Shown here in pieces: positions 30,667-43,528 of a DNA stretch of 64,000 nt. The position numbers were made by a program, and so were the translations under genes. Position 1 is the stretch's first letter; every line of letters starts with the position of its first letter. The notes under the pieces are model-generated. The model ran no database searches, was not told where the DNA came from, and worked only from the letters and a program-made list of their open reading frames with translations. Origin of the DNA: Henckelia pumila (lineage: Eukaryota > Streptophyta > Magnoliopsida > Lamiales > Gesneriaceae); the NCBI RefSeq assembly GCF_033568475.1, contig NC_133121.1, positions 135,564,375-135,628,374 of the forward strand, written 5' to 3'.

Positions 30667-33600
30667 AATACTTTCTATTATCGATAAACATTGTTAAATA
30701 AATGAGTTGAGATGAGAAGAGAAGATATAAATATGCAGTTAGTTAATAATTTTCATGATATTTAGTAAATATTAAATTCAATGTAATATGATATTTACAA
30801 CATGTATTATAAAATGAGTGCGAAGAATCTTTGTTGAAAGATTTTATATGTTACAAGTCTAATTGAATTTATAGACGTTGTTGCAAATAATAGTTGTAAC
30901 AAATACTATAATTTTGTATAAATTAGACATTAAGAAAAATATATAATTTTTTTAAAAAGAGGAAAATATATAATTTGATGTCGTGACATATTTAATAAAT
31001 AAAATTTAAGAAAAAATATATCAAATAATATATAGTTTTGAAAAATTATTTTACAACTATTGGTTTTGATAAAATAATAATAATAATACAAATAATGCAT
31101 TCTAAATTTTAAATTAAACTACAACTTCTTTTCTTGTTTACATAACAATTTTTTCTTTTTTCACGATTTTTCGTTTGCAGTCCATTTATAAAAAAAATTA
31201 ATTTTCTCATCATCTTCGATAATAATTTTTGTGATATTTTCTCTATCAATTATTTTTATTTTTATATCTCTATTCTTTGATTCTTTTGTTGGATTATGCT
31301 GAAAAAATTCTTTGCAAAAGTATAAATAATTTCATTGTTTCCAACCTCCATTCTTGTGTCATTATCTTCTATTACTTGTAAGTCAATATCGTAATCAATG
31401 TGTTATTGGACGTTTTTTCTATTTTAAATTTAATGCTAAGTTGTTCGAAATCCACTATTGCAATAATTCTTTTTGCTAAATTTTTACTCGAATTTTGAAT
31501 GTTTTTGATTAAAAATGTTAACATTTCATCTTGTATTTCAACCGTCTTATCCATTTTGAGAATAAATATATATATATTCTTTTTAATTTAGTGCCTTTAA
31601 AATTTTGTATTATTTTGAAGTGATGTTGTCCTATAAATAAAGAAGATTTTATTAATAATTTGTAATAATATAGAGGACGGAGAGTTTGCTGCTTTACCAA
31701 AAGTTATAAATGACGATAATAATGCAACTCAAATCTTTTAAACGCACAGCAATCAAGCGTCATGGTTTGATTATTTTACACAGCAAGGAAAATTATTGCA
31801 CTCAACAATCTTCATTGCACTTCTTGTAATCAATGAGAATCGAACACATGACCTTAGTTTTGATATCAATTGTATGACCGATCGATTGTCACTTTACCAA
31901 GTTTACAATTTCAATTTACAGTCATCATTATATCAGTTTAAAATAATACATTATCAATAACTCATGTTAGCCTATAGATATAATGTTTAAATTTTAATAT
32001 AGTTTTATTTTGACACAATATTGATATTGATTCTTATGCAATTATTAACTCGAATTTCAATTATTTGGTTGATTAATATTGAGCAAGTATGACATTTTTT
32101 GTACCATGCATTTGTTTTATTTTCTTTCTTATGTATGTTGCTCTGAATCGATATGATTTATTATGTATTTCCTAATAAGTGAGATATGTTAATCAAATTA
32201 AATAAAATATTCATTTTGTAATGTTCTAATTTATGTGTTAATTACTTGTTTTACAAATATTAATTTATGTAATAAAAATAATAAAATATATAATGCATTC
32301 TAAACCTTAATTTAAACTAGCCGTCGAGGCACACGCGTTGCGTGTGTATATCGAATAAGATTTAATATTATGATTGTTTCATATTAAATGCAATATGGCA
32401 AAAAAAAAATCAAAATCAAGTTAATCCAACTGATATACGATTCAATGAAAATTTTGATAATACATGATTCAGAAATAAAATTGAAGGAAAAAAATTTTGA
32501 TCGAATCATAACCCAAATGTGGGGAAGACAACAATGGGAGAAGGAAAATCAATTTCTATATATTTTCGAAAATTGAAAATTGTGAGATAATATAAGAAAA
32601 TTATTTAAAAATTTTTGGATAAAAAACTGTAATATTTTGACTGGCCTTCTCAATTTCCTCGTCAATCGCTTACGAAAACATCCTCTTGAAAATGCACAAC
32701 CGTAAATGTCATAATTGCCTTCATCATTTAGTCTTTTCAAAATTCTCAATTGCATGACCTTTTTTTTTTTTTTAGATTTCCTGCAACAAAAAATATCAAG
32801 CTTGAGGACTTGGGTTCAATTACACTACTTCATCAAAGAATGTCACACATTTAATTAAGATCACTTACTCTCGTCACCAAAAAGAGCGTGTTTTAATGGT
32901 TTCATATATTAGTTGAGATCTTTTTGTTGTACAGATTCGAGTATATATATGTGCTGAGATATGAGAGAAAAACAACTAAAATATGAGAATAACGAATTAA
33001 AAAATTAAATACCAGCAAAACACAATTTAAATCAACAAAAATTCTTATCATAACTAATAATAAGGTTCAACGACAGTTCCCCAATCCTGAAATATAAAAA
33101 GCATCATATCAAAAACATAGAAAAGGAAAATGCTCACAATGATGATTTGTAAATGGTTTACGGACTCATACGAAACCCATGAACCACTAAGATAACAAAT
33201 AGATTGTATTCAACCTGTATTGACATCCTGATTTGAAAATTTAGAAACTAATTAAGATTCTCATATTCCACGATTTGCATAGCAATCGTAGATGAGTTAA
33301 GTCACGTGAGTTTTTATGCTAATTGATATTTTGACTTGTACTGTATCGGTCAGCATTCATGTTTCTATCTGTATAGTTTGTTTTACATTTTATGACATTT
33401 AACAGTAATCTTGAATTGGTATCTTATATGCAATATAGAAATGTATTTGTTCCACAAAAGCATTTGAATGACATTCGATGATCTTAACCTTCAGAATATA
33501 TCTTTGCATTCCATACGTTTTATTGTCAAAATAAAGTTTAAGAAATATTTTAGCTTACTAATGATAATAGCGGCTCAAATCAAAGAGAGAATAGAGTTCA

Positions 33601-34039
33601 CACATTGTGTGTTTTAAGCACTGCAGTTGTTGCCCAAACTTTAGATTCTCCTCTATTGAAGTTGTAAATATGCCTACTTTGAATCAAAGTTGCCCCTTTC
33701 CCTTTGCATGTAAATATTCATCTTTAAAAAAAAAAAAAAAGTTCATTCACTGCATTGAGCAAGCCATAATTATACACAAAAATGCATGACATTTAAAAAA
33801 TCTTGTAAAAGAATCATTCCTAAGTTAATTCTAATCTTGACTTATACTAAGGTACTGCATAGCATGAGTAAAAGGGATAAGGGGGGAAACTCACATAATT
33901 TCATTGTAACCACGCAGATCCCTTCTCTTTAGTTTGCTCAAACCTGCAGGTATGTACATTTAGGAAGAGATCAGTTTGTAATTGTACCTAAATCATAGAA
34001 GAATAAATAATAAAAAAAAAAACCAATTGAAAGTCATAT
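30667..34039. other. AT-rich Helitron interiors without genes
   Basis: 30667-32316 belongs to the outer element and 32317-34039 to the inner one. A stretch near 31083-31122 resembles that just before 32316 (AATGCATTCTAAA...AAATTAAACTA). I see no ORF with protein-family character. Confidence 0.6.
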
Positions 34040-36217
34040 TGTGACGACCCGGTTCTAAATCTCTTGAATCAAATAATAGTCCAAGGTTCATGGATTAAGG
34101 CCAAGCATCAAAGCCTAAAATTTTTTTTTTTTTTTTATAAAGTGACCTGCGCACGCGCGGGAAGCACCCATCGCGCGGGCGCAGTTCAACGAGCCCGAGG
34201 CTCCATGGGCTGGCTTGCGCGCGCGCACGAGCAAGGGCTCGCCCGTGCGCAAGCCAAGCAACCAAAAAAAAAAATTAGATGCCCAACTGCTGTCAAATGT
34301 TGTCTCTACTCCACCTTATCAGCTCTACCAAGTTCCTTAAGCATCAAACAAGGTAAAAGAGTCATTCTCAAGACAACAACATAAACTTTAACATCTCAAA
34401 CAATAGTAAGACAACAAGATCATAACAAGGCCTTACAATCATAATAATAAAGGCTCACAAAACATGCAAGAAGCATTGTTATACAATAAAGATTAAGCTA
34501 CATCATGTTGTCTTAAGGATTTACACATCATCTCAAATCCTATATACATCAACAAGACAACAACTTATTAACCAACAAGTCTTGGTACAAGTAGCTATAC
34601 ATGACCATGTTTATGAAACTCAACACTATCATTGACAGCTCACACAAACCATCTAAAACTCGGATCATCACGCTATTCTCCTCATCCCTTGTTCTTCAAG
34701 TTCTCTTTTGCCCTGATCCACTCCCGCCTATTGCCATGACACATACAAGACAACAATAGCCGGATAACTCCGGTGAGAAATAGATTTCCCAGTAAAAGCA
34801 ACTAAACATGCATATAAAACATATATCAAACTCATGATATATAAATAAATACAATGCATGTTTTTAAAACAAGGTTCTCTAACAAATCTCTCATTTCATC
34901 GGTTGGGATCCCGAGAAGAAGATATCATAGCTAATCCACCGAAACTCCCAATCGAGGTGGGGCTACTTATCTTGCTACTCTAGACTTTGAAGCCACTACA
35001 TATGCACTTCAGATGCTAGGCTACGTCAACCACCCAGGCCATACATACATAATCCCTCAAATCGTCTATTCGAACGTTTCCGTTCATTTCAAAATCAAGG
35101 AATAAGTCTTGCAAGATGAATGCAACATATATCATCATAAAAGCATTCATTAACATCAAAGACTCATTCAACAAAGCATAGAAGAGCATATAAAAGAAAT
35201 TAAGCAAACAAGTATGTGATTTAGGGAACTCGATACAAACCATCTTGAGTTATAATTCCATTCAAGTAGTAGTCCACTTTTACCTTTCAAATGTGAGTTT
35301 TAAGGTGTCTTCTAGCTTGTCAAAATCGGTACAACATCAACCTAAAGCCTAATCTCAAAATCTGCTCAAGCTTTAACTAAACTTCAAGACAAAACACTAC
35401 CAACCTTGTTCTTTTTTCTATCGGTTTTGAAGTCGGAATTCTCAAGTTGATGTGCCCTGTTTATGAACTGAAATCATAGCATAACAACCAAGATAACATC
35501 AGCTAATACTCAGCTCAATAGCAGCTCAAGCAAAGGATAGCAAAACACTTCAAATCAAAAGTTTCGACGGCATATCGGTATCATTCGGCAATCCCGAACT
35601 CAACTAAGTCATTCTAACAATCATATCAGCTGTATATAAACTCAAACTCAACATATCAGCAAGCATATAAGTCAAATACTAGCTGGGAAATCATAAGAAC
35701 TAATCCAACAATCCATTCTTCAACCCAACTTCAACAAAACACAAGATATAAGTTCAACACATCAATTCATATCAACTTCTGATCTCTGTCAATTTCGAAT
35801 TCCCAAACCCTGATGAACTAAGAGAAAACTTACATCAATTCAAAGGTCTCGTTGCAAGGATTCCAGAACATCTTTTGGAATCGAAATCGGATATCCGGAA
35901 CTCAAGATATTGCAATTTAAAGTTAAAGAATAAGCTTGGGTTTTCTTGCTCCTTTCTCTCGATTCTTTCCTCTGAATTTCTGATGGAATATGTGAATAAC
36001 ACGTGCATACTAAAAGAATTAACAAGTGTCCCATTCAAAATAAGGATTTTGCACTTTGGTCCTCCAATTCTTGCTTCTTTTCAATTCAGTCCTCAATTTC
36101 TCATTCCATTCAATTTCAATCCTAAATAATTTAAGAATATTAGAATTTAAATCAAAACTCCAAATATTCCCAAATTAAATATTCTCGGATCAAAATTAAA
36201 TAATTCTGGGCGTTACA
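34040..36217 (-). repeat. 3' LTR of E2
   Basis: Read on the plus strand it starts TGTGACGACCCGG and ends GGGCGTTACA. It is the left LTR, downstream in element orientation. Confidence 0.96.
34147..34254 (-). repeat. GC-rich palindrome cassette of E2 LTR
   Basis: Two inverted repeats: 34147-34184 (stem CTGCGC..CGCG / CGCG..GCGCAG) and 34213-34254 (stem GCTTGCGC / GCGCAAGC with inner CGAGC / GCTCG). They stand at the same distance from the LTR end (107-214 bp) as the triple palindrome of E1 but have unrelated sequence. The right LTR repeats them at about 41453-41570 with small changes. Confidence 0.82.
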
Positions 36218-36230
36218 ATTCTCCCCCACT
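36218..36230 (-). promoter_or_regulatory. polypurine tract (E2)
   Basis: The minus strand reads AGTGGGGGAGAAT directly before the 3' LTR, the same as in E1. Confidence 0.88.
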
Positions 36231-36315
36231 AAGACACGATTTCGTCCTCGAAATCTTAGGTACGAACAGCACATAAGATATATCGAATAACAAAAAAAAC
36301 TAAAGGAGACTCACA

Positions 36316-37367
36316 TCATTGAAATATCTCTGGAAAACGTTGCCTCATATCTGATTCTGTCTCCCAAGTTGCTTCTTCAATACCATGACGACTCCACTAG
36401 ACTTTCACAAGCGGAATAGTCTTCGTTCGAAGTTTCTTCTCTTTTCGATCAAGAATCTGAATTGGCTTTTCGAAATAACTCAAGGTTTCATCGAGTTCAG
36501 CCTCATCAGACTGAAGTACATGAGATTCATCCGCAAGGTATTTTCGAAGTATCGATGCATGAAAGACATCATGTATTCCAGATAAAGACGATGGAAGAGC
36601 TAATCGATAGGCAAGATTGCCTATTTTCTCAAGAATTTCATACGGACCAATATAACGTGGAGACAACTTCCCTCGCTTGCCAAATCGTACAGTGCCTCTG
36701 AATGGAGAAATCTTCAGAAACACCCTATCCCCTTGTTCAAAAGACAAAGGTCGACGTCGGATATTGGCATACTTCGTTTGTCTATCCTGTGCTGTCTTCA
36801 TTCTCTTCTGAATAAGCTTCACTTGTTCAGTCATATCTCGAATCATATCAGGTCCAATGTCAGGTACCTCTGAAATATCATCCCAGAAAAGAGGTGATCG
36901 ACACCTTCTACCATACAGAGCTTCAAACGGAGCCATTTCAATACTCGATTGATAGCTGTTATTGTACGAGAATTCACAAAGAGGTAATGAATCTTGCCAA
37001 CTCGTGCAAAAATCAAGCACCACAGCTCTTAACATGTCCTCCAATGTCTGAATGGTACGCTCAGACTGTCCGTCTGTCTGTGGATGATAGGCTGTGCTCA
37101 AGTGTAACTGAGTACCCAAAGCACTCTGTAAACTGTGCCAGAAGTGAGATGTAAATCGAGGATCACGATCTGATACAATAGACTTCGGCACTCCATGCAA
37201 TCTGACAACTTCCCTACATAAAGCTCTGCCATCTGATCGTGTCTATATGTCATACGATAAGGAATAAAACATGCTGACTTCATCAATCTGTCGATAATCA
37301 CCCAGATAGCATCGCAACCTCTAGAAGATCGAGGTAACTTCGTCACGAAGTCCGTGGAAATATGATC
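36316..37367 (-). pseudogene. pol: integrase core and chromodomain (E2 pol)
   Basis: After a TGA at about 37365-37367 (a tryptophan codon in E1) the frame continues to about 37215, where one base is missing compared with E1, and resumes from 37200. The second part holds [18 protein letters not shown] and [10 protein letters not shown] (DDE residues), the GPY/F module ([11 protein letters not shown]) and, after a TAG near 36395 (CAG in E1), the chromodomain, which ends at TGA 36316-36318. The lesions differ from those in E1. Confidence 0.88.
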
Positions 37368-39734
37368 TCATTTCCATTCTGGCACTGATAAACTCTGTAA
37401 CAAACCAGGCGGTTTCTTTCTTTCAGCCTTCACCTGTTGGCAATTCAGACATCGAGACACAAAATCAGTGATATCGGACTTCATTGGTTTCCACCAATAT
37501 CGAGTCTTCAAATCGTTGTACATCTTTCTCCCTCCAGGATGAATACTATAACGACTACAATGCGCCTCTTTCAGTAGTTGCTGTTGCACATCAGAAATAT
37601 CAGGCACTACAAGGCGATTGTTTACATACAAAAGATCATCTCGAACTTGGTATTCAGACACATGCCCTGATCGGACTTTTTCAATCGAATTCTGCACATT
37701 CTGATCAAGTTTCTGAGCTTCCTTAATTCTCGAAAGTAACTCTGGTTCAACTTGAATTTGATAAAGTCGCAGAGGCTGATAATTCATATCAAATACTAAA
37801 CCAGAAAAACAACAGTCTTCAATCAAATAAGATACACCAATCGTCGATAGAGATAAGGAGCATACCTTTTGACTCAATGCATCAGCTGCTGCATTCGATT
37901 TTCCCGGATAGTATTTAATCTCACAATCAAAATCTTTAAGCAAATCAAGCCATCTACGCTGTCTCATATTCAATTTTGACTGTGAAAACAAATATTTCAG
38001 ACTCTTGTGATCAGAATAAATCTCAAACTGTTCCCCGTACAGATAATGTCGCCAAATCTTCAAAGCAAATACAATGGCGGTCAATTCAAGATCATGAATC
38101 GGATATCTGGTCTCATGAGGCTTCAGCTGTCTCGAGGCATAAGAAATCACATGCCCTCGCTGCATCAATACACATCCCAACCCTCGATGAGATGCATCAC
38201 AATAAACAGTGAAACCACCAGTACCTGAAGGAATCGTCAAGACTGGTGCACTGGTCAATCGCTTCTTCAACTCAATAAAACTGGATTCACAAGCTTCAGA
38301 CCAAATAAATGGAGCATTCTTCTGAGTTAACTGAGTAATCGGCTTCGCAATACTGGAAAAATCTTTAATAAAACGGCGATAATACCCAGCCAAACCCATG
38401 AAACAACGAATTTCAGGAACAGATGTTGGTCTAGACCAACTGATCACTGCCTCGACTTTATTTGGATCAACAGATATACCATCTCCAGATATAATATGTC
38501 CAAGAAAAACAACCTGTTTCAGCCAAAACTCACATTTCGAAAGTTTAGCATACAATTTCTCGGCTCTCAAAGTCTTTAACACAGTTCTCAAATGCTCAGA
38601 ATGATCAATCAGATTCTTCGAATATATCAGAATATCATCAATAAAAATTATCACAAAATCGTCGAAATATTTTTGAAACACACGGTTCATCAAAGCCATA
38701 AACACATCTGGAGCATTAGTCAAACCAAACGGCATAACTATAAACTCATAATGGTCATACCTGGTTCTGAACGCAGTTTTCGGAATATCAGAATCCCTAA
38801 CTCTCAGCTGATGGTATCCATATCTCATATCGATCTTGGAATACACTGAAGAACCCTGCAACTGGTCAAATAAATCATCAATACGAGGCAAAGGGTATTT
38901 GTTCTTTACCGTTGCCTTATTCAGTTGTCGATAGTCGATGCACAATCTCATTGAACCGTCTTTCTTGCGTACAAATAATACTGGAGCACCCCAAGGAGAA
39001 ACACTGGGTCGAATGTATCCCTTGGCCAATAAATCTTTCAACTGATATTTCAACTCTTTTAATTCCATTGGTTCCATTCGATAAGGTGCTTTCGAAATCG
39101 GTGCAGTACCTGGCATCAGTTCTATGTTAAAATCAATCTCACGATACGGAGGTAGTCCTGGAATTTCATCGGGGAAAACATCCGCAAATTCACTAACCAC
39201 TGGCAAAACAGCCAGCTTCGGGCTAGTTTTCGAAACATCAACTGCATATACAATAAATCCCTCCGCTCCTTTCTGCAAAAGTCGGGTCATTGATAATACA
39301 GAAATCAGAGGAATCTTAGCACGAGAACCCTTACCATAGAATTTCCATTCTCCAGCCATCTCAGGTCTGAACCTCACAATCTTCAGAAAACAATCTACGG
39401 TAGCTCTGTACTTGTTTAGCATATCAATCCCAATAATGCAGTCAAAATCAGACAAACCAAGTACAAAACAATCTATCTCTATCTCATTACCATCATACTG
39501 TAACAAACAATTCTTAACTTTCTGAATAGATATAAGAACTTTTCCCAAAGGAGAAGAAACAGATACTACAACAGGTAATGTTTCAATAGGCAAAGAATGT
39601 AATGAAGCAAATCGTGCAGAGATAAACGTATGGGATGCACCTGTATCTATCAAAACATATGCAGGATAACCATAAAGAGAACAGTTACCTGCAATCACGT
39701 CATCTGGTGCTCCCTGTGCCTGTTCCTCCGTCAA
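37368..39734 (-). CDS. pol: protease, RT, RNase H and integrase N-terminus (E2 pol, 788-aa open segment)
   Basis: This is the longest open frame in the window. Protease DTG lies near residue 28 ([12 protein letters not shown]). RT spans about residues 230-470 with [24 protein letters not shown] and the catalytic FIDDILIYS near residue 365. RNase H begins at [11 protein letters not shown] (about 510) and includes [10 protein letters not shown] and ADALS. The integrase zinc-binding part is near residues 724-770 ([14 protein letters not shown]). The first methionine is not a natural start: gag upstream is in the same frame, separated only by stops. Catalytic motifs look conserved, unlike E1, where the RT loop is changed. 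Confidence 0.92.
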   Translation of the reverse strand: MTEEQAQGAPDDVIAGNCSLYGYPAYVLIDTGASHTFISARFASLHSLPIETLPVVVSVSSPLGKVLISIQKVKNCLLQYDGNEIEIDCFVLGLSDFDCIIGIDMLNKYRATVDCFLKIVRFRPEMAGEWKFYGKGSRAKIPLISVLSMTRLLQKGAEGFIVYAVDVSKTSPKLAVLPVVSEFADVFPDEIPGLPPYREIDFNIELMPGTAPISKAPYRMEPMELKELKYQLKDLLAKGYIRPSVSPWGAPVLFVRKKDGSMRLCIDYRQLNKATVKNKYPLPRIDDLFDQLQGSSVYSKIDMRYGYHQLRVRDSDIPKTAFRTRYDHYEFIVMPFGLTNAPDVFMALMNRVFQKYFDDFVIIFIDDILIYSKNLIDHSEHLRTVLKTLRAEKLYAKLSKCEFWLKQVVFLGHIISGDGISVDPNKVEAVISWSRPTSVPEIRCFMGLAGYYRRFIKDFSSIAKPITQLTQKNAPFIWSEACESSFIELKKRLTSAPVLTIPSGTGGFTVYCDASHRGLGCVLMQRGHVISYASRQLKPHETRYPIHDLELTAIVFALKIWRHYLYGEQFEIYSDHKSLKYLFSQSKLNMRQRRWLDLLKDFDCEIKYYPGKSNAAADALSQKVCSLSLSTIGVSYLIEDCCFSGLVFDMNYQPLRLYQIQVEPELLSRIKEAQKLDQNVQNSIEKVRSGHVSEYQVRDDLLYVNNRLVVPDISDVQQQLLKEAHCSRYSIHPGGRKMYNDLKTRYWWKPMKSDITDFVSRCLNCQQVKAERKKPPGLLQSLSVPEWK

Positions 39735-40922
39735 TGCAAAGACATGAGCTTGCTGTCTCTATGGCTGACTACCTGTCTGATTCCCTCCTGGCCTTGGCTG
39801 TTGCTGTGGATGTGATGGTTGAAAGGAATGAACAGAAGAGGCTTGCCTCGCAGGTTGAGCCACTGATCGTGATGACTCTGCACCTCGTGACTGTCCAGAA
39901 CCTCTCTGAGGACACACCCTCACAAAATGGCCAGTCTGATGGCATATATGGCACCTCCCAGATACACCTCAACACTGATCGGTTGGATGACCTCCACCAC
40001 AACTGTTACAAAACACTCCTGACTTCTGTTTCATACCACTGGAACTCGAAGAACTGCTCCCTGACTTCTTAAACTGTTTTCCTCGAGCTTGCAAATACCC
40101 TTTCTTGCCACTGCTACTACCACCACCTTCAAATCGAGGAGGTTGTTGTGAGATTGAAGCTGAGGGTTGTGACTGTCTCGGAGGCTGAGCGATATACGAA
40201 GCTCCTCGCTGTTGTATCAAACCAGCTTCTGCTCCTTTGGCACTGTTCAAAGCATCAGCAAAATTATTCGGTCACCTTGTGTTCACCAAAGTAAAGACCT
40301 CCGGAGTCAGTCCATTAATGAATTGATCAGCCATAGCCTCATCACTATCAGCAACATGTGGAGCAAAACGTAGAAATGTAGTGAATTTTGCAACATAATC
40401 TTCAATATTTAAGTTACCCTGCTTCAGGTTCGCAAATTCTGCACCTTTATCTTTGCGGTAAGACACTGGAAAGAAGCGTTGGTAAAACTCAGTTTTGAAG
40501 ACATTCCACATCAGTACAGTTCCTCTACGCTCCAAAGCTTTCTTGGTCGTGAACCACCAGCTCTTCGCAACCTCATGCAACTGATGTCCAATCAATCTGA
40601 CTCTCCGTTCATCACCATAATCAAGCGAATCAAACAACATCTCCATGTCATCAAGCCATCCTTCACATACAACTGCATTTTCAGTACCGTTCAGAGTAGG
40701 CGGATGGTATGATTGAAATCTTTTCAATAATGTTTCCATCGGAGTGGCAGTCATATCTGTCATATCTCGAGAGGTACTTCCCTGTTCATTGCTCGGGACT
40801 GTAGCTTGAGGCACTATCGGTGTTACCACTGTCTGTTCTGGCAGAGAAGTATGAACTGTCTGCTCTGGCATAGGAGTAGGAACCCGTGGTCTAAGAGGAG
40901 GTCGTCCTGGTCGTCGAGACAT
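39735..40922 (-). pseudogene. gag: gag of E2 (three in-frame stops)
   Basis: It starts at ATG 40922 (MSRRPGRPPLRP), the same start as E1, and is open for 216 codons with the gag domain (WLDDMEMLFDSLDYGDERR, KSWWFTTK). A TGA near 40270 replaces CGA of E1. It resumes in frame (40250-39969) to the zinc knuckle CNSCGGGHPTDQC, where a TGA follows, and a TAG near 39766 precedes the protease. With no frameshift in gag itself, the ancestral gag and pol formed one long frame. Confidence 0.9.
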
Positions 40923-41328
40923 ATCTGATTATCAAAAGGGTTAGGATACCATAATCATCAAATCTATCTCAGTCCTCCTCTGATCATCTTACCTCTGATC
41001 AAGACTCGGTTCTGATTCAATCTAAAATAAATAATCAAAGTACTCAAACAAGACATGCTTCCAATCCATTCAGATAATCAGGTAGCATATCATAATTCAT
41101 CAGAACACATGCCTCTAATCCTTTCAGATATTCCAGTAAGCATGCGTCTTCATACTTTCAAATAAAATAAATACAACATCATGTAATAAAATACTTGAAA
41201 GTAAATCATGCTAGCATTTACAACATGTAATTCAATCATATAATAAATCATAGCATGATCAAATAAGAAAGCAAGGAAGAAGACTCGATCTACCCCACTC
41301 ACTATCTATCTTAGTCCAGAATTTTCTC

Positions 41329-41340
41329 GCTCTGATACCA
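41329..41340 (-). promoter_or_regulatory. primer-binding site, initiator-Met type (E2)
   Basis: The minus strand reads TGGTATCAGAGC, five bases inside the 5' LTR, the same as in E1. Confidence 0.93.
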
Positions 41341-41345
41341 CCTGT

Positions 41346-43523
41346 TGTGACGACCCGGTTCTAAATCTCTTGAATCAAATAATAGTCCAAGGTTCATGGA
41401 TTAAGGCCAAGCATCAAAGCCTAAAATTTTTTTTATTTTATTTTATAAAGTGACCTGCGCACGGGCGGGAAGCACCCCTCGCGCGGGCGCAGTTCAACAA
41501 GCCGAGGCTCCATGGGCTGGCTTGCGCGCGCGCGCGAGCAAGGGCTCGCCCGTGCGCAAGCCAAGCAACCAAAAAAAAAATAAGATGCCCAACTGCTGTC
41601 AAATGCTGTCTCTACTCCACCTTATCAGCTCTACCAAGTTCCTTAAGAATCAAACAAGGTAAAAGAATCATTCTCAAGACAACAACATAAACTTTAACAT
41701 CTCAAACAAGAGTAAGACAACAAGATCATAACAAGACCTTACAATTATAATAATAAAGGCTCACAAAACATGCAAGAAGCATTGTTATACAATAAAGATT
41801 AAGCTACATCATGTTGTCTTGAGGATTTACACATCATCTCAAATCCTATATACATCAACAAGACAACAACTTATTAACCAACAAGTCTTGGTACAAGTAG
41901 CTATACATGACCATGTTTATGAAACTCAACACTATCATTGACAGCTCACACAAACCATCTAAAACTCGGATCATCACGCTATTCTCCTCATCCCTTGTTC
42001 TTCAAGTTCTCTTTTGCCCTGATCCACTCCCGCCTATTGCCATGACACATACAAGACAACAATAGCCGGATAACTCCGGTGAGAAATAGATTTCTCAGTA
42101 AAAGCAACTAAACATGCATATAAAACATATATCAAACTCATGATATATAAATAAATACAATGCACGTTTTTAAAACAAGGTTCTCTAACAAATCTCTCAT
42201 TTCATCGGTTGGAATCCCGAGAAGAAGATATCATAGCTAATCCACCGACACTCCCAATCGAGGTGGGGCTACTTATCTTGCTTCTCTAGACTTTGAAGCC
42301 ACTACATATGCACTTCAGACGCTAGGCTACGTCAACCACACAGGCCATACATACATAATCCCTCAAATCGTCTATTCGAACGTTTCCGTTCATTTCAAAA
42401 TCAAGGAATAAGTCTTGCAAGATGAATGCAACATATATCATCATAAAAGCATTCATTAACATCAAAGACTCATTCAACAAAGCATAGAAGAGCATATAAA
42501 AGCAATTAAGCAAACAAGTATGTGATTTAGGGAACTCGATACAAACCATCTCGAGTTATAATCTCATTCAAGTAGTAGTCCACTTTTACCTTTCAAATGT
42601 GAGGTTTAAGGTGTCTTCTAGCTTGTCAAAATTTGTACAACATCAACCAAAAGCCTAATCTCAAAATCTGCTCAAGCTTCAACTAAACTTCAAGACAAAA
42701 CACTACCAACCTTGTTCTTTCTTCTATCGGTTTTGAAGTCGGAATTCTCAAGTTGATGTGCCCTGTTTATGAACTGAAATCATAGCACAACAACCAAGAA
42801 AACATCAGCTAATACTCAACTCAATAGAAGCTCAAGCAAAGGATAGCAAAACACTTCAAATCAAAAGTTTCGACGGCATATCGGTATCATTCGGCAATCC
42901 CGAACTCAACTAAGTCATTCTAACAATCATATCAGTTGTATATCAACTCAAACTCAACATATCAGCAAGCATATAAGTCGAATACTAGCTGGAAAATCAT
43001 AAGAACTAATCCAACAATCCATTCTTCAACCCAACTTCAACAAAACACAACATATAAGTTCAACACATCAATTCATATCAACTTCTGATCTCTGTCAATT
43101 TCGAATTCCCAAACCCTGATGAACTAAGAGAAAACTTACATCAATTCAAAGGTCTCATTGCAAGGATTCCAGAACATCTTTTGGAATCGAAATCGGATAT
43201 CCGGAACTCAAGATATTGCAATTTAAAGTTGAAGAATAAGCTTGGGTTTTCTTGCTCCTTTCTCTCAATTCTTTCCTCTGAATTTCTGATGGAATATGTG
43301 AATCACACGTGCATACTAAAATAATTAACAAGTGTCCCATTCAAAATAAGGATTTTGCACTTTGGTCCTCCAATTCTTGCTTCTTTTCAATTCAGTCCTC
43401 AATTTCTCATTCCATTCAATTTCAATCCTAAATAATTTAAGAATATTAGAATTTAAATCAAAACTCCAAATATTCCCAAATTAAATATTCTCGGATCAAA
43501 ATTAAATAATTTCGGGCGTTACA
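41346..43523 (-). repeat. 5' LTR of E2
   Basis: The right LTR in window orientation, equal in length to the left one and close in sequence. CATAT follows at 43524-43528. Confidence 0.96.
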
Positions 43524-43528
43524 CATAT

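Larger units (their letters stand above)
34040..43523 (-). mobile_element. Ty3/gypsy chromovirus E2 (complete, 9484 bp)
   Basis: It is a full element on the minus strand with two LTRs of 2178 bp each and perfect CATAT target duplications (34035-34039, 43524-43528). It is related to E1 throughout gag-pol (most residues identical) and through most of the LTR, but has a different palindrome cassette. The LTR pair differs only by scattered substitutions and small gaps, so the insertion is young. Coding breaks: stops near 40270, 39967, 39766, 37366 and 36395, and a one-base loss near 37215. Confidence 0.96.

Noticed and set aside
31820..31870. possible tRNA-like T-arm (GAATCGAACACATGACC)
   Set aside because: No cloverleaf or anticodon arm can be built around it.
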